Counted from the stretch's first letter, positions 11,266 to 24,031 are shown. The stretch is 64,000 bases of DNA from Typhlomys cinereus (GCA_023101885.1 JALPQD010000102.1:4524971-4588970), one strand, 5' to 3'. Numbers and translations are program-made. The notes: generated from the letters alone by a model not told the origin.

Positions 11266-14222
11266 CAACATTTGAAAAGTCTTGTAGATACCGACATCTT
11301 TCTTACCTTTTCCCCTCACAAAAGTAATCAGTATTGTGACTCTTCACAGCTGAGTTATGTTTCATTTTGGCATAAATGTACATTTTCAGTTCTCATTATA
11401 GAAATCAAGAAATGGGACTTTTGGAAACTGTGGTGGCTTCTCTGTAGTCACCTGATTATCCCATTTTCTAGATACAGCTCTCTCCCAGTGTTACAGGCTC
11501 ACATTCCCATAACGCTCTACTTTCCTTTGAGGTCTTGAAAAATGGAGATGATTGTATATCCTACCTTGTACTTATGATCATTTAATACTGAAAGGGAGTT
11601 GTAGGGAGAAAGCTGGGGATGGATTTCCAAGGTAACACACCTTGAAAGCATATTACAGGCAAAAGTCCCCCATTCATAGTTGCTGTCCTCCCACTGTTTT
11701 GAGTACACTCATGCTGCAAAAATCAAAGTTCTGGAATGTTCAGTCCTTGTGCCACACAATTAAATATTATATCTCTCATCACTAGTCTATAGTCAAAGCT
11801 CTTCCACTTGTATAGTCTTTCAAAAGCAGCATTTGCTGTTTGCTTGAATCCTGGCTAAACAACTCTGATACTATATAAAGGTGAGAAACATCTTGGCAAA
11901 TATCCACAAGAGAATCAAAACAAACTTTCTTTCTGTGAAGTGTTAGATAATTACTAGAGAGAAATGACTCATTCCTTTACAAGATAAAAAGGTAATATCA
12001 ATACATATTTTGGTCTTTCCTCTTGTTTATCTTAGACTTGTAGAAAAAGAATTTGTCATATTCTGCTTAATTTTCAAAGTTACTATACTATAACTTCCAA
12101 TTACAGTATGACAACAAATGTGATGCAACTGTTACTATGAAAAACATATTTTTAAAAAATGTACAGCATTTCTGATTTGGTCCACAGATAAGAATTTATA
12201 ACAACCATAGTTTTACTTGGTTGTTTATTGTTGTTGTTGCTTTATTTTTAAGAGAAAACTGAAGACCATATTAAAATTATACAGAAAAACATTTCCAACC
12301 TTAAAACCATAATGAAGCAAAGGGTTCACTTCTTTTCCATCATCAGCAGTAGAAAACAACCATGGAATTAAAAAAGTAAAAACAGTTGATGAGGCAATAT
12401 GAAAGCACCATTTCCACTATTGCCCTGGATTATTCAAAAATATAATGAAATTTCAGAAAACATGAGATGCCGCAGGTACATGAAGATAATTTTGTTTTTA
12501 TAACCAATTTCAGGCAGATAAATACTAGAATCCCTTCCAATTTCTCCCCTATGAAGCTGAAGTGTCACCAAGATTTACAGCCCCCTCAAGTTCCCTTTGC
12601 AGAGGAACATTCATTTACATAAACAGATAATCCTAGATAAAAATTTCCATTAGACAAAGGTGAAATGGATCAATTTTCTCTGCCAAGACAAATCTTAAAT
12701 CTTGAACAGATAGGGTCATTATTACACCAGCCCCATTTCAGAAATAATGTATTTTTAAAAAATCAGCCGATAGCAGCCATTTCGAGCTTTCCAATTATCT
12801 TTAAGAAAAGCTTATTCTGTGGACAATAAAGCACATTACTGCACAATATGATACAGTCCATAAAGATCACAATGTTTTATGAAAGGTTAAAGAAAGCTCA
12901 GCACATTTAGGGGAATGTCATAACCCGCAAAGTCTTTCAAGACTTAGCTGAAACCGAGGGCATGCTGGGCAAACCTGGCACTGCAAAGCACCTCGGTCTT
13001 CCTCATTTTGCATTAAAAAAGCAAAGAAGAAAGCATATGCCAGTATGTTGCTGTGTGAATCCTAGATTCCTGCAGATAAGAGCAGTCAAGAAATACTTTT
13101 GATTATTTTAGAAGCAACTAGACTCACTCCTCTGAGAGCTAATGCTGACAGGAAGGTAATTCTGTACACTTGGTATCCAGGGTCCTGCATTCCTATTCTG
13201 TCTTGAAGCAACTTTTTTCATGCAGATTTACAAATATTAATAAAAATACAGAAAATTAAGAAAGAGTGTTGGGTTTCCCCCATTCTTTGCAAAATACTAA
13301 TGCTTTTAAAATGACTAAGGAGCAGATACTATGTGCAATGCAGCTGTCGTGATTAAATAAAGCCAAACATTCTTGGGTCTCTAACATATTGCCCCATGTT
13401 TTTCTCTGTACCCATTAGCAACTGCTTGGAACAATCTCAAAGACTAAAGCTCTTTCAGCCGAGTAAGAGAGGAAGCATTTTTGTTGTATAATTCTGCAAA
13501 TACGCAGTTAAAGATGACAGTCAGTGAAAGATTTGCAGAAGTTTGAAATGCTGGCTATCCCACATTATCAAATTGTACTAAGAAATGATAAGGGGAAGCC
13601 TACCTTTAATAGTTCCAATACAGTCTGCAATATCATGTAACTAAAACTAGATTGTTTAGAAAAGAAATTATCCTTGGCATAATCATAAGCCAATCAGATA
13701 CTGATGTTTAACTTGAATGCTTCATCTAGAAAAAACTTAGAGGTTTTAGTCAAATACATGCAACCATATATATATAATTGGATAAATCACTTGGAACAAG
13801 TAAAAAGTGGAGGGAAGAGGAATTATTTGTTCCATATTTCCAAAAGACCAAAGTTCCTATAAATGGGTCAAAATTGCAAGACAGAAAGAGTAGCCACTGG
13901 ATAATCATTTGGATGAGAGGAGTTTATAGTCTTAAAATAGATGAAATTGATAATGGATTGTTTATGTGGTTCTAGGGCAGAGGTAAATGGCCTGGCTTTG
14001 TAGAGGCAAATCCCTTCTGTTACTGAACATCTTCACAGAAAGGAAACTAGAACACCATGATTCCCCTCTTCAACAGTCATGTCCTTACCTCCCACTCATG
14101 TTGATCCTTCTTTTATTACTTTTTGCACATTTCCAGAAGGATGGGCCATTAGGAGCAAGATTAGAAGAAATTTCTTCTCTGTGTCCACTTAAAAACTCAT
14201 GTTGACTAAAATAAGAGAAGCA
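11266..14222. other. Repeat-free intergenic block, candidate conserved non-coding DNA
   Basis: Nearly 3 kb without any SINE, LINE or LTR that I can recognise, which is unusual for this window. It is AT-rich with many homeodomain-type TAAT/ATTA cores and GATA sites, densest between 12.5 and 13.6 kb. I see no open frame with a domain. It could be an enhancer region, or simply DNA with old unrecognisable repeats. Confidence 0.4.
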
Positions 14223-15652
14223 AAAAAAAAAAAAAACAAATCATCAATCATATAATAAGATGCTTAAAATTAGCACATTAGACACTTTGAAACCTAAATA
14301 CGCACTTGGCAGTGGATAGCGACAAAGAGGTTGTAGGGAGGTTGATAACAAAGGCTTGCTTCTGAATAAGACAGGAAGAGAAATGGGAGTGATGAATGAG
14401 GAAAGTGGGGCCCAAGTAAAGCCAAAGAAAGGACAGAAAGTTACAAGGTACACAAAGCTACTTCCAATATGTTTTTAACAAAATTCACAACAAACTCTCC
14501 AACTGTTTGATGTAAATGAATTTCATGGAGGAGAACAGCAAACTGAAGAAAGCTAGTGAAGACCCCGCTAAAGGTAGAGACAGCTAACAGGATTAGCAGA
14601 ATTCTTCAGGAAGCTTAGAAGTTAAGAGCAGAGGCAGAGCAGGGGCAATCCTATGCTGCTGTCAAGGTTAAAGAAGTGTCTGCATAGGACATGTTTCTAA
14701 TGGACTTTATATTTTTTTCAGGAAGTGTTTATAAGAAATACAAGAATACACAAATGAGGAACTTACAAGATTGTTTTTAAGCATACTTTTCTGAGCAAAG
14801 TACACTTTAAATGTCATTTTCACTTTTTATGTCCATGTAAATAGCTATTATTTCAGTTGCTGGAATATTAGTCATAACATCTAATGATGTGAAGATTGTT
14901 GCCTTATAAAGCTCACAGCTGGGTAGCTACATGGCTCAAGGCAAAAGCTTATTTTAAAATCCATTGCTCTAGGAGGAAAATGTTTATTAAAACATATATC
15001 TATTAAAAATATATGATGCATCATTGGGCATTCTCTGTGTTGCAGTGCCAGCCATAGTTTTTTCTGATGAAGTTTTTGAGCTGATACCTGAAAACCTGGC
15101 AAGGTCCACAGCCTCATAATTTACCAGTCCATCAAAAAATAAATAAATCCCAATAACCGGAGAGTAAATCACCAAAGGTGCCTGCACAGGAGCCCATAAA
15201 CTCATGTTTACACAGGCTCTGTGGGGGTAGCTGTTGCTGTCAAATCTTTCCAAGCTTGTAGGGAAGCAAAAGTTCAAAAAGGAATAAATGCTTGATCTCC
15301 TTGTAACAGGAGTTATATGAATTAATAATCAAGATATAGTAAGTGGTGCTGATATTTGTAAAATATGGACGTGAGATGGGAGGAAAAAGGAACGACTTGC
15401 AACTGGGATTTCAAGGGTTGAATAAACATGTAGCAAGAGTGGGAACTTCATGTCATTATGCTAGACTTTTCTTCAGTCATTCTTACAGCATTGTTTAAGA
15501 TACAGATGAAGTAGAATTTTCATCAAGTTAATGACAATAAATTAAGAATAACTGTGGAAATACAGAATGTCCAAAGAAAGCCCCTTATCTGTTTAAAAAA
15601 TATATCATTTAAAGTTCAGCCATGAATCCTTCTTTAGTAAATACTATGCAAC
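14223..15652. other. Intergenic DNA
   Basis: It begins with a run of 14 A (14223-14236). The rest is unique sequence. The overlapping minus frames at 14881-15277 have no recognisable domain and no splice partners that I could trace. Confidence 0.45.
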
Positions 15653-15770
15653 TAAGTTTGGTGGTACATACTGTAATCCCACATTCAGGAAATTTAGGTA
15701 GCAAGATCTTGAGTTCTAGACCAGCCTGGATTTCATAGTAAAATCTTATCTCAAACAAAGAGCAAAACAA
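15653..15770 (+). mobile_element. B1 SINE, + strand
   Basis: GTTTGGTGGTACATACTGTA followed by ATCCCACATTCAGGAAATTT, then GAGTTCTAGACCAGCCTGGA and an AAATCTTATCTCAAA end, is a 7SL-derived B1 with its internal Pol III promoter still recognisable. Confidence 0.85.
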
Positions 15771-15783
15771 TACATTATTTAGT

Positions 15784-15885
15784 TAAGGATGAGAGTGTAC
15801 CCCTGTAATCCTAGCCACTTGAGAAACTGTGGTAGGGGTATCGCAAGTTTGAAGCCAACCTGAGCAACTAACAACATTCCTGGCT
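15784..15885 (+). mobile_element. Second B1-like SINE fragment
   Basis: CCTGTAATCCTAGCCACTTG, GCAAGTTTGAAGCCAACCTG and AGCAACT follow the B1/Alu order. The end is missing. It lies directly after the first B1. Confidence 0.65.
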
Positions 15886-16692
15886 TCATAACAGCAACAA
15901 ATTGTTTTGAAAAGCCACTTAATCTATGTATTTTCAATCACCTAAAAATCATTGACAAAGATGTAGAATTGTCTGGAGACAGATGTTTCATAAATATATT
16001 TATGAAATGAAAAAATATATATTTATACCAAATCCGAGCCCTTCAATTGTGTTTATTTCCTTTCTGCCCAGCCCCTTGCCTAGAGTCAGGACATCTCTGA
16101 ATAACTTTACAAGCTTCAAAGTTCTGTGTAGGATCTGCTGAAACTCTACCATATTGAAACTTCTGCTCAAAACTCTAAAAATGTCCTGCATACAAATTTC
16201 TGGCTCAGACCTGATTTCTAAACATTGGAACAACAAGGGATTCCTTCTTCACTTGCAGCAAAATCTATAGTGAGACCTAAAGAGGAAAATATTCATAAAG
16301 AGCCATACAAAGTCCATCCATTGCCAGTTTTGTGCATAGCTCCTCTACACTACTCCACTTAAGACATAACCCAACAGCCTTCACTAAGAGAGACGCACCA
16401 TACTCACAGTTACAGGGAATGTGAGAGTAGGGAAAGAAAATGTGATAATTCAGTAAACTAGGAAATATCTTAACACCAAATCATTCAGTACTCAAGAGCT
16501 GTGATGATTGAGTTTGGCTGCACCGTAGTTTGAATACCTCCAGGTGTACCTCTGAAAGTATTTCCAGAAAGGATTCATTAAGGGGGAATGTGAGTGTCAC
16601 CATCGCCTAGGCTGGGGATCAGATAGAGCAAAAGGAAAATGAGAGTAGAGCCCACTGCCACAGGCATTCTTTCTCTCTGCTTCCTCACTGTC
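15886..16692. other. Intergenic DNA
   Basis: Unique sequence with no recognised gene. The 78-residue minus frame at 16000-16236 has no identifiable domain. Confidence 0.45.
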
Positions 16693-16706
16693 AAGATGGG
16701 ATGCTC

Positions 16707-17010
16707 GGGCTGGAGAGGTGGCTCAGGGGTTAAGACTCCGCCTTGCAGACGGAAGGTCCCGAGTTCGGATCCCAGATCCCACGTATAGACGCCAGACGGA
16801 AGCGGGGGCGGCCTGCACTTCTGGTCCTGGTAGGGCGGAGCCTGTGAATCCCAGGGCAGAAGGAGATGGAGGTGTCCATGGTGGTCCGCGAATTCGTCCG
16901 TGGTTCTACACATACACATACACAGACACACACATACACACATGCAGACACACACGCGCGTGCACATACACACAGTTGAATAAATAATAATAATAATAAT
17001 TTAAAAAAAA
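16707..17010 (+). mobile_element. Young full-length tRNA-headed SINE with target-site duplication
   Basis: A 13-bp duplication AGATGGGATGCTC flanks the element at 16694-16706 and 17011-17023. The body starts GGGCTGGAGAGGTGGCTCAG (A box) and has GAGTTCGGATCCC (B box), so a Pol III promoter layout is intact. It has a CpG-rich central part, then a CA-rich tail and AATAATAATAATTTAAAAAA. Retained CpGs and perfect flanking repeats point to recent insertion. The frames on both strands here (16578-17152) are repeat artefacts. This copy can serve as the type member for the other copies in the window. Confidence 0.95.
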
Positions 17011-17023
17011 AGATGGGATGCTC

Positions 17024-19809
17024 TGCTCCATCACACCCTCCCTGATATGACAGATGGAAACCTCTGAAACCATGAGTTGAATAAGTTCTTTCTCCCTTAT
17101 GCTGTTCTTCACAGCCATAAGAATCATAAACACAGTAGTATTTCAGGTTCAATCTTGTCTGTATTTCAAGAGCAGAAAAGAGGAAACAAAATTGAAATAG
17201 AGGAAGCTGTTAGCATTCTCACTGGGGAACAGGTATTTCTAACCAATTCTCTCTTAACAAATCAGAAACCCTCTTGAATGTATGTGTTGGCCATGGCCCA
17301 CTTGGGACCTCTCAGCAACTGGAAATTCAAAGCTTTTTCACCTCAAAGTAATGCATGGTCCATTGATTCACCAAATCCAGGTAATAATAGATTGATTATT
17401 CTCCCATCTGTAAAGTTGTTCATTCAGATTGATTTGGAGGAAGAATAAATGTTTCAAAATGTAGATTCCTCCCGTTGCTAGCCATGGCATACTAGTTTAA
17501 CATTAATGCTATACAAAATTACTACAATTATATATGGCTTAAGACCATGCAAATATCATCTCATCATTCTGTATTTCAAAAACATAAAGTATGCTTTACA
17601 GACTAGTTCATGGTATTATCAAAACTGTGTTCTTTATAGAAATTCTTGGAAGTTTCCATTTTCTTACCTCTTCTAGACTCTAAGACCTTCCATTTTCTGT
17701 GCCTTATTTTCTGTCTTCCTCATTCAAACTGAGGCATCAGTAAAGCATCTTCACATGCTTCTCTTTGTTCCTGTCATAGTCTTACTCTGGCTCTCAGGCC
17801 TCTCTTGTGCATATGGAAACTTGTGAGTATATTGGGCACACTGGATAATTTATGCCAACTGTCCTATCTCAAATTCAGCAGTGTTCTCATTATCTGAAAA
17901 GTTCATTTTGTCAAATGAATTGACTTTGTTTTCAGGCATTAAACATGAGCATCTTCAGAAGGACTATTTTTCAACTTATTTTTCATTACTCTTCATTTTT
18001 CTCAGGGAAATAAAAAACAATTATGCAAATTTTCTAAGAGGACCATTTCTAAAGTTCAGGCTACAACAGACCTTGTAACTATTGGCTCAGGATCCTCTCC
18101 CAGGGTGGCAGCTGCATAATCAAACACCACTGTTACCAAGAGAAACTTCCCCACCAGCTGATTGTACTCTTCTAACCCAGTCAGTGAGTCTGGGCCTATA
18201 GAAACCCTCTTCTAGAGTTACAAGGATAGAAAGCTGAGATCAGTACTTTAGAATAGGAAAAAATAACTTTGTAACTAGAAGGACAGTCAAATATTTTCAT
18301 GCATAATTCAAGAATCAGGAAATGAAGTTATAGAATTTTATCACTGCAGAACTCTTAGGGGATCTATTTAATACATTCTGTTTGAGTGAAAAGCCAATGG
18401 AGCAGAAAGACTAAGTCAAGCTCATCAGGCTCTGGGTCTCCAAACCTCCTGCCTAGACTCTGAAAGGAAGGAAAGAATAAAAATCAAGTAAAAGGAAAAA
18501 AATATATTAAAAAGATTTGAGTATTCACTGTGGATCAGATTTATGTAAGAGTTTGCTGCATATTATAAGGTCATCCTTACAAATACTGCACCATAGATGA
18601 AAAAGGATTATTAATTCAATCATGCCTGTGATAACAAGGTTCAAAAAAATCCAGTGAATCCACTAATTCAGACTTACAGATCCTACTGTCTCTTAGTTTA
18701 CAGGAGAAAACTTAAAAGAGGTGAAAATTATGTATAGATTGAAACTCTGGATTAAAACATTAGTCTAAAACCTGGTAATAAATAAATTTATATAAACACA
18801 TTTCCTTGTAATTATAACTAATATTTAGGAACACATTTACCACTCTACAGATGTCCAAAAATGTAAAAATAACCCTAGTGCAACTCATTAGGAACACTAA
18901 CAGTACATGTGTCACAATGAGAAACTGCTAAAAGCTGCTAATAAATAGTCTCATTTCTCTTTGCTCTGTAGTCAAAGTTTTAAACATTGAATGAGAGCTA
19001 CCAGTTGACATGGTGTTTCAGTCTTATTCTTCCTTCTCATTTTCACTCAACTTGATCTGTCTTTGTAGTTCTTACATCTCCTGATTCTGCTGTTTGGGCT
19101 TATAGTAAATGATGACTCTTTAAGAGTTCATGGGCTCAAGGATGACCCCAAAACAAACTTACATGTCAAGTAAGAAAGCCTGATGGCTATCAGAAACCTT
19201 CAAGCAATGGAAGCATTCAGACATATTTGCACTGGTATTTGCACTGGTTTAGGGTGGGTTTCATATTTTATATAATTTAATCCATTTATGTTAAAAATAT
19301 AAAACATAAACCAACTAACAGAGTGATGTTTATGGCTAAAAAGGATTGGATTTGAAGATTCCAAAGCCTCTTCTGCTTATTGGTCATGGCATATAATGCA
19401 GTACACAGAGAAATATGTGCTAAAATTTTGCCTTCAAAGCACATAACGTCCCAGTATTGCATTGCAGGATATGACAAAATAGAACCTGAAAGCTATACAT
19501 GAAGTAAATATTAACTAACAGAATCACAAATTGATATTGACTTTGAAGATATTTAGAGATGAATTCCACAAGTCTCCAAAATAAGACTTTCATCATCCAA
19601 CATGCATTTCAACATGCATTCAACATATGCATATTGAAAATTCACACACATACATGTACATGCATACACACACACACCTGGCTTTTCTCATCACCTCAAA
19701 GGCACATCTTTGCAAACACTACACTGGATTTAATCTTCCTTACCATTTTATTACCTTGAATCCCTTATCACTGCTGGTAATTGACTCATGTTTAGCAGAA
19801 CAGAATAAT
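17024..19809. other. AT-rich intergenic DNA
   Basis: Mostly unique sequence with no supportable gene. A weak antisense MIR-like segment lies near 18530-18695 (AAGGTCATCCTTACAAATAC, then ATAGATGAAAAAGG and GATAACAAGG). A short CA-rich patch is at 19650-19677. Confidence 0.45.
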
Positions 19810-20045
19810 GCTCAGGTTTTAGATTCTGGAACTGGTCTTCTTAAATATCAGTTCTCCACTTACTAGTTGCTATTCATTAACAATTAGTTCAGTAAGTTTC
19901 TTGACCTTTCTTTGCCTTAATTTACTTATCTAAAAGCAAAATATCAGAGTATTCTCCTTCTAGGATTATTACATAGAATATATAAAATAATACATATAAA
20001 GCATTGGAAAAGGGTCTGATAGATGATAGGTAATAAACAACGATT
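19810..20045 (+). mobile_element. MIR SINE, + strand, nearly full length
   Basis: The full MIR order can be followed: TTTTAGATTCTGGAACTGG, TTCTCCACTTACTAGTTGCT, AGTTTCTTGACCTTTCTTTG, CCTTAATTTACTTATCTAAA, then ATTATTACATAGAATATATAA, AAGCATTGGAAAAGGGTCTG and GATAGGTAATAAAC. The conserved core and the 3' end are both present, so this is a good ancient copy. Confidence 0.8.
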
Positions 20046-20099
20046 TTCCATTAGAGTAAACTGCCCTTTTCTATGGATAAATTTTAATTACCAATCACC

Positions 20100-20550
20100 A
20101 AATGTAGTCTGAAATGTTAAGTACAAAATTCCAGAAATTACAACTCATAAACGCTTGAATAGTTCACCATTCTAAGTCATGTGATTAAAATCTCATGCTG
20201 CCTGCCTGAGACACAAATCAACCCTTTGTTTATCATATTCACACCTACATATGCTACTAGCCTATTAGTCACTCAGTAGCCATTTCAGTTATCAAATGGA
20301 CTGTCATGGTGTTGAAGTGCCTTTATCGAAGCAAGTCTTACTTTACCTAAGGCTCCAAAGCCCAAGACTGGTGCTACATAGAAGGTACCAGGGTATAAAA
20401 TACATGTAATATGTGGCAATGTTGCAGGACTTAAGAGGAAAGAAACATAGCACATATATTTAGAGTTCAGTACTACCCTAGTTTCAGGCAGCTACTGAAG
20501 GTCTTAAAACATATGTACCAATGGATAAGGAGGGACTACAGTATGCCAAT
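20100..20550 (+). mobile_element. Tigger-like (pogo) DNA transposon, internally deleted
   Basis: The left part (GAATAGTTCACCATTCTAAG, TTAGTCACTCAGTAGCCATT, TCAGTTATCAAATGGACTGT) follows the 5' region of a mammalian Tigger-family element. It leads into GGCTCCAAAGCCCAAGA, the place where the transposase frame would begin. The right part (GTTTCAGGCAGCTACTGAAG, GGATAAGGAGGGACTACAGT) matches the 3' terminal region. The transposase body is missing between about 20370 and 20420, so it is a non-autonomous fossil. The family assignment is from memory of the consensus. Confidence 0.65.
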
Positions 20551-21164
20551 CTTGGTGCTTCTGATAAACTTCAATAAAAGTTTAAATTTTAGAGCTCATC
20601 AAAATCAGACACAATTTTCCCTTGAAATTAGTTTTGTTGATTCAAAACTATTTATTTGATGCTTAATGCACATTAGATATTTTACTAAAAAATGTAAATG
20701 TAGTGGTGAGTATAAACTGGTTCTCTATGTACATAGAGCTAAAAGCTCACTTTGTGAACTAGACAAAGCAAGTACTTTATCCAGAGATAGATAGTAAAAG
20801 ACAGAACTTTAATGTTGCCTCTTCTGACTTTACTACAATGCTTGTCTTTGAATTTTTTTAATATTCAAGAATATTAAAGTCGAGACATCATGAAAATGGT
20901 TATTCAAGAAAAGGAAAAGCCAGATAACTTACCAAATCACAATTTTTTAATCTATTAAGAAAGCTGAGGACTAAATTGCAGAGCCCAAAATGGCTAGATC
21001 ATCAACAAGAGAACCAGAAGGAGATTATCATGTGGAACAGAAGCAAAATCTCCCATAGAGTCAGAAGACATTGAGATTTTTGTAAAAAGGATGTGAGGCT
21101 AGAGAACATTTGGGCTCAGGATTAAATATGGCTTGCAAAAGCCCTGCGCAATCACACACGTTCC
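20551..21164. other. Intergenic DNA with a possible SINE remnant
   Basis: Unique AT-rich sequence. The last part (21097-21160, GGCTAGAGAACATTTGGGCT then CAGGATTAAATATGGCTTGC) resembles the head of the tRNA-headed SINE at 21605 and is probably a broken copy. Confidence 0.4.
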
Positions 21165-21415
21165 CCATAAAGGCTAGCATAATGTAGACGGCCCGGACCT
21201 GGAGTCAGGGAACCCAATATGATCTTTCTTAGGGGTACAAGCACCTTAAAAATGCCTGGGCCTATATTCTCAAAGGACCCATGGAGAGTTAGCTATACAC
21301 ATAAAGGACTCTCTGGGAATTGGGGGGGAGGCACTGGGGGAAGGGGGGGGGAGGAGGGGGGAGGGAGGGAACTGGTAAAAAATTTTAAAATGTATAATTA
21401 AATTTTTAATAAAAA
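21165..21415 (+). mobile_element. LINE-1 3' UTR with G-rich tract
   Basis: Sequence similar to the reverse complement of 3640-3900 leads into a long G-rich polypurine tract (21320-21370) with several runs of four to nine G. An AATTAAATTTTTAATAAAAA tail follows. This is the usual rodent L1 3' end. Confidence 0.75.
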
Positions 21416-21604
21416 AAAAATTGAAGATTAAAAAAAAAAAAGAAAGAAAGAAAGCTGAGGACATAAATAACACTAATATGCCCTTAAAAATATAGCTATG
21501 ATCCTTTCCTACAAGAGAGGAGACCAGGGAGAAGATATGCCTAGTGGGAGCATGAAGCAAATTCTACCATAGAAAGGAAAGAAGTGAGTATATTCTTAAA
21601 AATT

Positions 21605-21908
21605 GTACCTATGGGCTAGAGAAATGGCTCAGGGATTAAATATCTGCCTTGCATACAAAAGGCCCTGATTTCCAATATCCACATCCCACATAAAAAGGCT
21701 AGGCAGGAAGTGGCTGAAGACTGTGCTTCTGGACCTGGAAGGTGGAGCCTGAGAAACTCCAAATAAATAGTTGCAAATGGGAGGTAGAAGCACTCTAGAG
21801 TGATTTTTTAAGTCACCTTTGGACCATCACAGACACACACACACGTGCTCCCTGATATACACAAATACACATATACACACACACACACACACATACACAC
21901 ACACAAAA
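21605..21908 (+). mobile_element. tRNA-headed SINE (older copy) with CA tail
   Basis: GGGCTAGAGAAATGGCTCAG, then GCCTTGCATACAAAAGGCCC, TGTGCTTCTGGACCTGGAAG and GGAGCCTGAGAAACTCC follow the family body. A degenerate (AC)n tail fills 21829-21905. Central CpGs have decayed. Confidence 0.85.
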
Positions 21909-22079
21909 TTTTACCTATATCAAGACTGATTTGATGTCTTAACATTATAAGCAACCCTAGCTGTACGATTAAGCTTTCTATACCTGCCAAACCTTTATTT
22001 CAGGTTTTAGAACAAACAAAGACTTAGGACAAGGCAAGAAATCTTAAAGCAATGTTCCTGAGGCATATAAGAAGTTCCA

Positions 22080-22410
22080 TAAGACACAGCATACACACAG
22101 CAGACATATACATACTACATACAACAAACATAGCATACTCACATATACATGCAATATACATCACAAAAACATACAACACTCATACAGTACCCAATACACA
22201 CATATACAAGTATTTTATCACACATATATACCATGTACATGCATAACACACAAATATCACACACATATACAAACCACACATTTCGTACAACACACATATG
22301 GCATAAACACAACATATACCATATATAACACATATGTGCACAACACACATACACCATACACACTCAAAACATGCATAACATATATTTACATACAGCACAC
22401 ACACAGAACA
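22080..22410 (+). repeat. Degenerate ACATACAC-rich low-complexity tract
   Basis: About 330 bp of alternating AC/AT-rich sequence (ACACATATACA-type words), which gives cysteine/valine/tyrosine-rich minus frames and threonine/histidine-rich plus frames. No gene is supported. Confidence 0.9.
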
Positions 22411-22989
22411 CAAATCCAAAGAAGAGTTAAAAGAAATTATGCTAGTTGAATGCTGAGTTCTATAGGAAAAGTTTTTAAGAAGAGACAGATACAAGCTGTT
22501 ACAGCTTGGATTTTAAATTCTATAAATAATTACTATCATTAAAACATAAATAATAATAATATATGATTTATTTAAGCATACATAGAAGTGAAAAAGCAGC
22601 AACTAGAAACACAGAAAAAGTGTATGTAACTATATTATATGGACCTGACATTATTCATGGTGCAGTATTATATTATTTGAAGAGAGGTAGAAAGACATTA
22701 AGCATTCATATTGTAATCTTTAGAGCAATTGCCAAAGTCATTTTTAAAATCATAGGTGAAAAGTGCCATCATTGGTGGCACTCTGAAAAATACTCCTAGT
22801 AGCTAAAGGAAAGCAGGTAAAGAGAAATACAAATTAGAAAAGGAATTACATAAGACAAATAGGAAGATGGAAGGCATAATTATCCAGCTATTTCAAAAGC
22901 AACATGAGATATAAATGGAGAAAATCTTTCAAGGAGAAGGTAAAGACTTTCAGATTTGAATTTAAAGTCCATATCCAAGTACATGTTTA
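22411..22989. other. AT-rich intergenic DNA
   Basis: No gene or repeat is recognised. The 78-residue + frame at 22563-22799 lacks any known domain. Confidence 0.45.
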
Positions 22990-23137
22990 AAATGGGCACA
23001 CTAGCTCTGGGAGTGGTGACTCATGCCTGCAATGCTAACAAAGGCAAGAGTAGCTCTGCAAGTTCAAAATGCAGACCAGCTAGAGCTTCACAGTGATGCC
23101 CTGGCTCAAAAATAATAAAATAAAATAAAATAAAATC
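22990..23137 (+). mobile_element. B1 SINE with AAAAT tail
   Basis: GGGAGTGGTGACTCATGCCT then GCAATGCTAACAAAGGC, AGTTCAAAATGCAGACCAGC and GATGCCCTGGCTCAAAAAT define a B1. The tail has become an (AAAAT)n microsatellite at 23110-23137. Confidence 0.85.
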
Positions 23138-24020
23138 ACACTAAAATATAAATAAACAAGTGGCTTGAAAGTGTAATGATCTAAAATACACAGTGATAAA
23201 CACAAGAATCCTAGCTACACTACTATCAGAGACAAATGAGTTTACAAGGCAGAATACATTATTCAAAAATGAAAAATGTTCAAAATTAAAACATTAAGAA
23301 TCATAAATGTGTACTCATTAATAAGTCATTGAATGCATAAAGCAAAAATTGATATACTTGGAAAGGAAATTAGACAAATTAATATTTTTGATTTTAGACT
23401 TGAATATCTCACCTCCAGAAACCAATATATAAAAATGTTAGAAAGCATATGAACTCATTAGACAAAGACCTCAAGTCACTTAAAAAGTTTAATAAAATGA
23501 TACAGCCACCAACAACAAAATATTCATTCTTTTAAGTGTACAGGGAACATACAGCAAAATGAAAATATGTAGGGCTAGAGATATGACTGAGGAAATGAAT
23601 GCCAGGTTATTATCCCTAAGCTATGTAATGAAACCCTATCTCAATAAAACAAAGAAGAACAACAAAAAATAAATAAAAGAACAAATGGCATTGAAATATT
23701 ATTTATGATTTAAGAAAAGCCAATGCCAACAAAACAAAGAATTTAGGAACATTTGACCAATTTAAGGCAAAAATTTCACATTTAACTAAGCATCCAAACA
23801 AAGAAACTAAACAATCAGCAAAACATTTCTAAAAGGAAAATTTTAATACTAGTTTGTTTCACAGGAAAATTAATACCACTGAATACCACTTTAAGAAAGA
23901 AAAATTGGAATTAATGCAGAAACATTTGCAGAAAATTTTTCAACACATTTTCTGGGACCAGTATAACTCTGACAGCAAACAAAAAATCTAGAAGCTTTTC
24001 AAAAAAAAAGAAAAACTAAA
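23138..24020. other. AT-rich intergenic DNA
   Basis: A-rich sequence. A short SINE-like remnant (GGGCTAGAGATATGACTGAG, then CCCTATCTCAATAAAAC) lies near 23572-23655. No gene is seen. Confidence 0.45.
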
Positions 24021-24031
24021 GGTCAATATTC

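Noticed and set aside
16707..16790. tRNA gene at the SINE heads
   Set aside because: A and B boxes are present but the sequence does not fold as a complete tRNA cloverleaf; the heads belong to dispersed SINEs.
16578..17152. Cysteine/valine-rich frames of up to 140 residues on both strands
   Set aside because: They lie in the SINE at 16707-17010; near-identical frames recur at other SINE copies such as 24035, 27508 and 43048.
22080..22494. Overlapping cysteine-rich minus frames that look like a small secreted protein
   Set aside because: They are translations of degenerate ACATAC repeats.
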